Below, piece after piece: positions 49,801 through 58,963 of a stretch of 64,000 nucleotides of DNA; the stretch's first letter is position 1, and each line of letters opens with the position of its first letter. This DNA comes from Baylisascaris procyonis. Taxonomy: Eukaryota; Nematoda; Chromadorea; Rhabditida; Ascarididae. The translations under genes were made by a program, and so were the position numbers. Location: contig JAZARR010000247.1 in NCBI GenBank assembly GCA_037389465.1, positions 1,240,001-1,304,000 on the forward strand, read 5' to 3'. The notes under the pieces are model-generated. The model was not told the origin of the DNA, searched no databases, and saw only the letters and a program-made list of their open reading frames with translations.

Positions 49801-52800
49801 TGATAAAGACTACTACATCGAATCTATGGTAAAAGACTACTACATCGAATCTATGATAAAAGACTACTAAATCGAATCTATGATAAAAGACTACTACATC
49901 GAATCTATGATAAAAGACTACTAAATCGAATCTATGATAAAAGACTACTACATCGAATCTACAATAAAAGTCTACTACATCGAATCTATAATAAAAGACT
50001 ACTACATCGAATCTATGATAAAAGAGTACTACATCGAATCTACAATAAAAGTCTACTACATCGAATCTATAACAAAAGACTACTACATCGAATCTATGAT
50101 AAAAGACTACTACATCGAATCTATAATAAAAGACCACTAAAGCGAATCTATGATAAAAGACTACTAAATCGAATCTATGATAAAAGACTACTACATCGAA
50201 TCTATGGTAAAAGACTACTACATCGAACCCATGATAAAGACTACTAAATCGAATCTATGATGAAAGACTACTAAATCGAATCTATGATGAAAGACTACTA
50301 CATCGAATCTATGGTAAAAGACTACTAAATCGAACCCATGATAAAGACTACTAAATCGAATCTATGATGAAAGACTACTAAATCGAATCTATGATGAAAG
50401 ACTACTAAATCGAATCTATGGTAAAAGACTACTAAATCGAATCTATGATAAAAGACTACTAAATCGAATCTATGATAAAAGACTACTAAATTGAATCTAT
50501 GATAAAAGACTACGAAATTGAATCCATGATAAAGACTACTACATCGAATCTATGGTAAAAGACTACTACATCGAATCTATGATCAAAGACTACTAAATTG
50601 AATCTATGATAAAAGACTACGAAATTGAATCCATGATAAAGACTACTACATCGAATCTATGGTAAAAGACTACTACATCGAATCTATGATCAAAGACTAC
50701 TAAATCGAATCTATGATAAAAGACTACTAAATCGAATCTATCATAAAAGACTACTAAATCGAACCCATGATAAAGACTACTAAATCGAATCTATGATAAG
50801 AGACTACTAAATCGAATCTATGATAAAAGACTACTAAATCGAATCTATGATGAAAGACTACTAAATCGAATCTATGATAAAAGACTACCAAATCGAATCT
50901 ATGATAAAAGACTACTAAATCGAATCTATGATAAAAGACTACTAAATCGAATCTATCATAAAAGACTACTAAATCGAACCCATGATAAAGACTACTAAAT
51001 CGAATCTATGATGAAAGACTACTAAATCGAATCTATGATGAAAGACTACTACATCGAATCTATGGTAAAAGACTACTAAATCGAACCCATGATAAAGACT
51101 ACTAAATCGAATCTATGATGAAAGACTACTACATCGAATCTATCATAAAAGACTACTACATCGAATCTATAATAAAAGACTACTACATCGAATCTATAAT
51201 AAAAGACTGCTAAATCGAATCAATGATAAAAGACTACTACATCGAATCTATGATAAAAGACTACTAAATCGAATCTATGATAAAAGACTACCAAATCGAA
51301 TCTATCATAAAAAAGACTACTAAATCGAACCCATGATAAAGACTACTAAATCGAATCTATGATGAAAGACTACTAAATCGAATCTATGATAAAAGACTAC
51401 CAAATCGAATCTATGATAAAAGACTACTAAATTGAATCTATGATAAAAGACTGCGAAATTGAATCTATGATAAAGACTACTACATCGAATCTATGGTAAA
51501 AGACTACTACATCGAATCTATGATAAAAGACTACTAAATCGAATCTATGATAAAAGACTACTAAATCGAATCTATCATAAAAGACTACTAAATCGAACCC
51601 ATGATAAAGACTACTAAATCGAATCTATGATGAAAGACTACTAAATCGAATCTATGATGAAAGACTACTACATCGAATCTATGGTAAAAGACTACTAAAT
51701 CGAACCCATGATAAAGACTACTAAATCGAATCTATGATGAAAGACTACTACATCGAATCTATCATAAAAGACTACTACATCGAATCTATAATAAAAGACT
51801 ACTACATCGAATCTATGATGAAAGACTACTAAATCGAATCTATGATAAGAGACTACTACATCGAATCTATGATAAAAGACTACTAAATCGAATCTATGAT
51901 AAAAGACTAACAAATCGAATCTATCATAAAAGACTACTAAATCGAACCCATGATAAAGACTACTAAATCGAATCTATGATGAAAGACTACTAAATCGAAT
52001 CTATGATAAAAGACTACCAAATCGAATCTATGATAAAAGACTACTAAATTGAATCTATGATAAAAGACTGCGAAATTGAATCTATGATAAAGACTACTAC
52101 ATCGAATCTATGGTAAAAGACTACTACATCGAATCTATGATAAAAGACTACTAAATCGAATCTACAATAAAAGTCTACTACATCGAATCTATAATAAAAG
52201 ACTACTACATCGAATCTATGATAAAAGACTACTACATCGAATCTACAATAAAAGTCTACTACATCGAATCTATAACAAAAGACTACTACATCGAATCTAT
52301 GATAAAAGACTACTACATCGAATCTATAATAAAAGACCACTAAAGCGAATCTATGATAAAAGACTACTAAATCGAATCTATGATAAAAGACTACTACATC
52401 GAATCTATGGTAAAAGACTACTACATCGAATCTATGATCAAAGACTACTAAATCGAATCTATGATAAAAGACTACTAAATCGAATCTATCATAAAAGACT
52501 ACTAAATCGAACCCATGATAAAGACTACTAAATCGAATCTATGATAAAAGACTACTAAATCGAATCTATCATAAAAGACTACTAAATCGAACCCATGATA
52601 AAGACTACTAAATCGAATCTATGGTAAAAGACTACTAAATCGAATCTATAATAAAAGACTACTAAATCGAACCCATGATAAAGACTACTAAATCGAATCT
52701 ATAATAAAAGACTACTACATCGAATCTATAATAAAAGACCACTACATCGAATCTAATAATAAAAGACTACTACATCGAATCTAATAATAAAAGGCTACTA

Positions 52801-54797
52801 CATCGAATCTATAATAAAAGACTACTACATCGAATCTATAATGAAAGACTACTAGATCGAATCTATAATAAAAGACTACTACATCGAATCTATAATAAAA
52901 CACTACTACATCGAATCCATAATAAAAGACTCCTACATCGAATCTATAATAAAAGACTACTACATCGGATCTATAATAAAAGACTACTACATCGAATCTA
53001 TAATAAAAGACTACTACATCGAATCTGTAATAAAAGGCTACTACATCGAATCTATAATAAGAGACTACTACATCGGATCTATAATAAAAGACTACTACAT
53101 CGAATCTATAATAAAAGACTACTACATCGAATCTATAATAAAAGACTACTACATCGAATCTATAATAAAAGACTACTACATCGAATCTATAATAAAAGAC
53201 TACTACATCGAATCTATAATAAAAGACTACTACATCGAATCTATAATAAAAGGCTACTACATCGAATCTATAATAAAAGACTACTACATCGAATCTATGA
53301 TAAGACTACTACATCGAATCTATGATAAAAGACTACTACATCGAATCTATAATAAAAGATTACTACATCGAATCTATGATAAAAGACTACTACATCGAAT
53401 CTATGATAAGACTACTACATCGAATCTATGATAAAAGACTACTACATCGAATCTATGATAAAAGACTACTAAATCGAATCTATGATAAAGGACTACTAAA
53501 TCGAATCTATGATAAAGGACTACTAAATCGAATCTATGATAAAAGACTACTAAATCGAATCTATGATAAAAGACTACTACATCGAATCTATGATAAAGAC
53601 TACTTCATCGGCACATATTTATTCATACAAAAGTTAATTACTTGACGCCTTATATGGGATGAATCAATGCTAAAAGGAAGAACAACTGTCATACTGCTGA
53701 ATATATGGAAATGCTTCCAATGTTCGACTAGAACCACAGTTATAGATAATATTAGAAACGTTGTGGAATGTTACAAAAAATTTTTATGGAATCTTACAAA
53801 AAATTTTCAATATATTTTTAACGTTAAACTCTTTTTATACTTGAAAAATAAAACAAATAAATTTAATCTATAATAAACATACTCGCAATAATCCAGAAAG
53901 ATTGTATTCTGGATGTCTCCAATTTATGAGATACGGTAAACGAATACGACCATTTCTATCAACTATTTCGGATTGATGTAGTCTCATATTCTTTGCTGGG
54001 TAAACAAAACATTCCGGTGCATAATATGGATGATTATTTAAAAGAAATATCGTCAATGGAATATTATAAGCGTTTCCCTGGAGAACGAGAAAATTTGCAT
54101 ATTGAAAGAATTTACAATATTTAAATTAGAATAGAAAAGTGAATGAAATGATGGATAAACGTTGCAATTAAATTATATAATAAAGTAATCTAGCCTTTTT
54201 ATTTCACTATAAACACTTATTAAATAACAATATTTGTTGAACTATCGTATTAGCGATTATAATAGGCTAGAAAATTCATGTGCTAATTGATATTGAATTT
54301 ATATACGGCAAAGAAAACCTACAACACTATGCTCGAACTAACAATCCTACTAGCTACTAGTATTCTTATTACTTGTCATCATAAATATATAAGTCATCCG
54401 TATCAAAATCCATTTAAAAAAATTCATTAAACTCTAAACGGGTTGTTTAGAGACAAGAAAAGCAAAATCTACTTCGGCGACGGGTCTTGTCAACAAACGC
54501 AACAAAGAGAGGTCGATTGGATTGACCCGGCTCGAACTCAGCACATCTAGCGAATATTATTGCAACGTTGACTACGACAATTTGATGGGCACTCACCTTA
54601 TATACAACACTAATCGTTCCCTTAAGGCGAAAGGTCAATTTCTTGCACTTGCCTTCGATCGACGAAAAATATTTAACGCTAGGATGTAGATCGTTAAATT
54701 TACCCAATGCCGATAATATGTCTTTTTTCGCCGCCTTCGGGTATTTCGCATTTACCCGCGCCAATAAGAAGCCAACGTTTGCCTCCAAATTGCTCAT
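40866..54797 (-). CDS. TSG101/VPS23-like ESCRT-I subunit, with a satellite array in an intron
   Basis: ESCRT-I subunit that binds ubiquitinated cargo for multivesicular-body sorting. Exons on the minus strand: 54597..54797 (67 codons, ATG at 54797), 53883..54077 (65 codons) and terminal 40866..41051 (61 codons plus TAA). All borders are phase 0 with GT/AG sites (donors GTGAGT, GTATGT; acceptors TCTCCAG, CTTTCAG). Exons 1 and 2 form the UEV domain: YPKAAKKDI, FNDLHPSV, LKGTISVVYKG, then NNHPYYAPECFVYPAKNM, DRNGRIRLPYL and NWRHPEYNLSGLL. The last exon is the C-terminal steadiness box: ISDTIFVLDEALRSGRI, VYLKQVRNLSSKQFLAR, CRQKANLPV. Spliced as seen, the protein is 193 residues, against about 400 in the family. 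The end of UEV, the proline-rich region and the coiled coil are missing and were not found in 41,052..53,882. That interval is mainly satellite. An acceptor TTTTTCAG ten bases before the ATG suggests trans-splicing. Confidence 0.85.
41988..45180. repeat. satellite higher-order unit 1 (~3.2 kb)
   Basis: First higher-order unit. Its marker monomers are CTAATAATAAAAG (two, at 44,635 and 44,662) and a short monomer TATGATAAGACTAC at 45,181 that closes the unit. The order of variant monomers recurs in the following units. Confidence 0.75.
45181..47786. repeat. satellite higher-order unit 2 (2,606 bases)
   Basis: Markers recur exactly 2,606 bases after those of unit 1 (CTAATAATAAAAG at 47,241, the closing short monomer at 47,787). 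Compared with units 1 and 3 it lacks about 620 bases of monomers: at ~45,835 GATAAGAGACTACTAAATTG joins directly. Confidence 0.78.
47787..50225. repeat. satellite higher-order unit 3 (truncated end)
   Basis: Keeps the ~620 bases missing from unit 2 but lacks the end of the unit, including the CTAATAATAAAAG markers. It switches at ~50,226 to the start-of-unit pattern (CATCGAACCCATGATAAAG). Confidence 0.7.
50226..53610. repeat. satellite higher-order unit 4 plus array end
   Basis: Nearly full unit with markers at 52,750 and a closing short monomer at 53,296, followed by about 12 further monomers. The last monomer decays into unique sequence at ~53,610 (TACTTCATCGGCACAT). Confidence 0.72.
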
Positions 54798-54807
54798 AGA
54801 AAACAAT

Positions 54808-54817
54808 CTGAAAAATA
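54808..54817 (-). promoter_or_regulatory. probable trans-splice acceptor of the TSG101-like gene
   Basis: TTTTTCAG on the minus strand, ten bases upstream of the ATG at 54797. No upstream exon in frame is needed. Nematode mRNAs commonly receive a spliced leader at such sites. A cis-spliced 5' UTR exon is the alternative. Confidence 0.45.
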
Positions 54818-56290
54818 CCATTTCAGCTATATGCTTCGTTAATGATCTCTGATAATCGATATGATCTGCAAAGGAGAATAAAAGCGCTAATCTTTGAGGT
54901 CAACCCTTTGCGCTAAAAGACAACTTGATATTGGCGATATAATGATGTTTGAAAGATTTAGTTGCACGATCCTTAACTCTCGAAATGTCGCATTTTTATC
55001 TATGAAGTTCGCAGAATAAATGTGGTGAAAAACGAGAAGATAAAGGATGAATATAAATTATTATATTGCTTTATATTATATTGAATTATAGGATGAATAA
55101 ATTTCATTGAATTATTGTATCGCTAATTACTTTTTCAATTTTCCATTAAAGCATTAGATATGCAAACATCACCACATAATGTCTAATCGTCCTTTGATTA
55201 TTAATTGTCAACATTTACTTATTTATTAACTCCCAATTAACACTTCAAGACACGCATATATCGATTGATGAGGCAACTATTATAAACGACGATCGCAACT
55301 GAGGATTCTAAACTCATTTTCGCATCAAACTCACCCACCAACCACAAACGACCCAATAACGCAAACGAATTAGCTACAAATATTCAACTTCAGTCCATAT
55401 GCATCTAGCATATATTTATCTCATAATATGCAAATTTGAAAATTATAAGAAAGAGTCGATAAATACTAGCGCTTCGAGGTTATGGCCATGTGTAACCTAG
55501 GCCATCTTGCTGCCTCAACTCTTAGCCATCCTCTCTTTCCGTCATGAACTTCAAAAATAAGGTCAATTTTTAAGTGATACTTCGATAAATTCAAACTTTT
55601 TGCGGCATAACAATTTTCAACAGACTCATTGTTTTTCTCTCTTTCTTTTATTTATTGCCCAATTTTATACTCTTTTTTTGGGGGGTGAAGCCCGAAAATT
55701 AGCGTACAGCTTGCCAACTCTCATCTATGAAGGAATAGTAGAGAAATCAATTTGCTTTTGCAAGCTTTTTGAGCGTTTACAGAACTCGCTTTAACGAATG
55801 CTAATAGAATAATGTAGATGAAGTATTAATAGATGGCAAACAATCATAAAATAGAAAATTTTTTGCGATTAAACTTCACAAAGATTTTTCGCTAAGTTTT
55901 CTTTACCAAGTTTCAATCAATAATCAAGCACAAAAATATGAAAATTTTCATCCCATGTGCTAAAAATAGTAAACGCCAATAAATGCAGTTTATATCCATA
56001 TTTGAAGCAATCACAAAAATAAAGCGATCAATTAAATAAAGAAAATCGCTAAAAAATGACCGTCAAATAGCAAAATAGACGATATATACGAATATGTCGA
56101 TTAGGCTGAACATCAATGATGATATCAATATATCAACATAAACAGGTACATAACAAATATTAGAGAAGAGTAACCGTATAGTGGACGAATTTTACACAAA
56201 ACAATAACAATACCATATTGGGTAACCTAAAGGTAGAACTCGAAAATAGAGAACACTTTTATTTGGATAATAGAATCTAAGACCCCCTTC
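54818..56290. other. AT-rich stretch without a recognised gene
   Basis: Nothing gene-like was established. It contains an octamer at 55428 and a short hairpin near 55,483..55,506 (ATGGCC ... GGCCAT). A 64-codon plus-strand frame (55600..55794) is hydrophobic at its start but lacks other support. Confidence 0.4.
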
Positions 56291-56297
56291 CTTTGGT

Positions 56298-56384
56298 TAT
56301 AAATATTCAAACGCCACTTTAGACTCAATTCCTCGCTAAAAAACAGCTATCAATCGACTCTCAACAAACAAGTGTTAGGTGAGT
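56298..56384 (+). promoter_or_regulatory. candidate plus-strand promoter with a short leader exon
   Basis: TATAAATA at 56298..56305 is followed about 75 bases later by a strong 5' splice site TTAG|GTGAGT (GT at 56379). The segment between is less AT-rich than its flanks. It could start a plus-strand transcript or a small RNA with a splice donor. No downstream exon was identified. Confidence 0.25.
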
Positions 56385-56652
56385 GTTCGATAGAATCTAT
56401 CAGTTCGCGCAAAGACTCTAATTGTTGCATCGAAAAACGAATAAAAATTTTAATTTAAACAAGTATTTTATAAAATTGAAATATGCATTATGTATATATT
56501 ATAGGAGTAAAATTATACTGAGTAACTTAAGCATTTATTTCAACAATACTCTCTATATTCAATAATTTATGAAATGCTCATCAAATTTTGATAGCATTAG
56601 ACGAGTTGCGATGCCTAACTGTACCATAGCTTATTATATTGTGCACAGCCAA

Positions 56653-56686
56653 CTTCTATCATAAAAGTCTACTTCATCCAATCTAT
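56653..56686. repeat. isolated satellite monomer outside the array
   Basis: CTATCATAAAAGTCTAC followed by TTCATCCAATCTAT matches the 27-bp satellite monomer with few changes, about 3 kb from the array and alone. It uses the AAAGTCTAC variant also seen inside the array near 44,052. Confidence 0.75.
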
Positions 56687-56738
56687 TTTTTTTCAAATAA
56701 TATTTCAAACTGGAAGTGATTATCAAAAACGCCTATCC

Positions 56739-56740
<2 letters not shown>

Positions 56741-56784
<44 letters not shown>
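56741..56784. repeat. (AT)n microsatellite
   Basis: About 22 uninterrupted TA units, close to the isolated satellite monomer. Confidence 0.95.
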
Positions 56785-56787
<3 letters not shown>

Positions 56788-58023
56788 GAATGATAACTTA
56801 GTAGATCACTTCTTAAAATGCCTCTATCTGATCATCTATATTTTCTATTATTTTACGAAAACGATCACCTTCGAAAGCCTATAAATGATCTATAAATGTG
56901 AGCAATAGACATGAGACAATAGATAAAAACGATAAAATATTAGTACTTCTTTACAAAAATAGACTAATAATTAAAAACTCAAAATAAACAAATAAACAAG
57001 CATATCACTTAAAATGGCTATAGACAAGAATTCATTCATATTTAATCACAGAGTACTATAAACGATCTATATACACTATTGAAGAGAACGAAAAGGGATT
57101 TGGTTGAGCGGAAAAAAAAAATGCATACAAATCAGATCCATAAAATAATTCCACTCAACAATAGAATAGTTGCACAAGTGGAGGATTTGAAATTAATTTA
57201 AAAATTAAAAAAAAATCTTTTTGAGTAAATTATAAATAAAACAAAGCGAATTTTCGCTGAAAAAAAAACGTCATAAAGAAATACCATTTAACAAGCGCGA
57301 AAAAAATCCCCGTATTTTAGTGATGCATTAACAAGAGCAAAGACTACACTGAAAGTGTTTGTTTCGTTTCGCAGTTGGAAGTTTAATGGATGAATATTGT
57401 TTGAAAATTTATAAAAATCTAAAATTATTTAACTATCGGCCGCAGAAAGATAGTGGAGTATGAAAAAAAAAAGAACTCAAATGAAGAGATGAAATAGCGA
57501 AAACAGCGAAAACGATATAAACACACAACGAAGAAGAAATATTTGAAAATTCATCCAACAATAATATATTTCACTACTGTACTATATGAAAGTATAGCAA
57601 TCATTTGCGCACCCAATGTAAACACAACACGCCATCGATGAAACATTCGCGTGAAAGGGCACATACACGTCACAACAATGATTACTTCAAGCACTTTTAA
57701 CGTTATATAACGATTCGATGCTATCACACGTTATCAGATGATCAAATTTTTTATGATCACCAATTCGGTATGACATATATAGTTGATCAGTGATAGATTC
57801 GGCAAATAATCAATAGTCAAGCGAAACGTTGCATGGCGATAAGTGTATAACCATAAAGCAGAATTTTAGTTTGGATGATCAAAGATATCTTTTTAACCGC
57901 TTTTCGAGCACTTAATTATGAAACATTTGACAGAACGATAATCATTAAGTAACAATTGATCATATATTAAAGGCAAGAAGTTGTTGATAAATTTGCATAT
58001 TTCAATTTGTAAGAGATACTAAC
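56785..58023. other. AT-rich stretch without a recognised gene
   Basis: Low-complexity A-rich sequence. An octamer ATTTGCAT is at 57991. No exon found. Confidence 0.4.
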
Positions 58024-58067
58024 CGAAAATATAAAATCCATACATATAATACACATACTGTTTTCAT
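58024..58067 (-). CDS. possible signal-peptide first exon (MKTVCVLYVWILYF)
   Basis: ATG at 58067 on the minus strand, a hydrophobic run, then TTTTCG|GTTAGT as a possible donor. It resembles a secretory first exon, but no downstream exon was found between 55 and 58 kb. Low confidence. Confidence 0.22.
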
Positions 58068-58963
58068 AACGAAATTTTTTTTTTGCTCGAAAAGGCTTGC
58101 ACGATAAGAACAAGAAAACGGGAAAGCAAGAAAAGTAGATAGCACGTTATGTGTTTTTTGTGATCGGTAGTCGATCACAACCTCTGCAATATTTCTATTT
58201 TTGCTTGGCAAAAGGATCAACAACCTCTGCAATACTGCCTCCGAATTTCTACGGTAAACTGAATTGACGATGCGCCCCAACTTGAGTGCCATTCATTGCC
58301 AAATCAGACTCTGATATACCCATCACTATGCACCGATATATCAAAGCATCGTTTCGTTATGATACCCAATACGACAGTCATAATCATTTGAATGCTTTTA
58401 TAATAACTCAAACCCTCTGCCTATAATTGAACATGAAATCAACGCATTTCGCATTGAAAATCCACATATACTCATTCTAATTTGAACAACATAGCCTACG
58501 TATTCTTTGCCACTAAGGGATCATGCATCCACGGTGTACGATCGCTTAGTGGGAATATCCTTAATAATCGCTGATTTATTTCCTCATTATACCCTTGTTA
58601 TATCCTTAAATAAAGTTTATTAGAAAGTTAGAAAATTTGCAAACGTACATCTATAATTTCGTTCATAGTTGTGATATCGTATTATCTACATCGTAGAGGT
58701 TTCATCGAATAATAGAAGTGTAAAAAATGCTCAAAGTGCTGGATTTCATTAATATTTTTTTCATGAATTTGAAGCAAGCAGATATGCGCAATAAATTTTT
58801 ACAACTTAATAAGCAAGTAGATAAGAAATGGCAGTATAAAACCATGACGATTGCTATAGATGAGCGTTCGAATTGTGCTTTGACGGTATTTGTCCACTCA
58901 GTGAATTGTTGTTCTTATCGCTTTCGTTTGTTGTTTATCCTCGAAGCGTATTTCCACCATATA

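Larger units (their letters stand above)
41988..53610. repeat. 27-bp satellite array, ~430 monomers, inside the TSG101-like gene
   Basis: Continuous head-to-tail monomers of 27 bases with core GACTACTAAATCGAATC followed by TATGATAAAA. Common variants are ACATCG for AAATCG, CTATAATAAAAG for CTATGATAAAAG, CATAAAAG, and 26-base forms (CCATGATAAAG). The first half alternates AAATCG and ACATCG types, while stretches such as 44,900..45,170 are almost pure ACATCG. No unrelated sequence interrupts the array. Because 27 is divisible by three and the monomer lacks stops in some frames, both strands show long 9-residue-periodic frames (FYHRFDVVV, IKDYYIESM). These are not evidence of a gene. Confidence 0.97.

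Noticed and set aside
53610..53882. Possible exon after GTGGTTCTAG on the minus strand
   Set aside because: Open for ~30 codons to CAA|GTAATT, but the phase does not match the UEV exon and the peptide has no TSG101 similarity.
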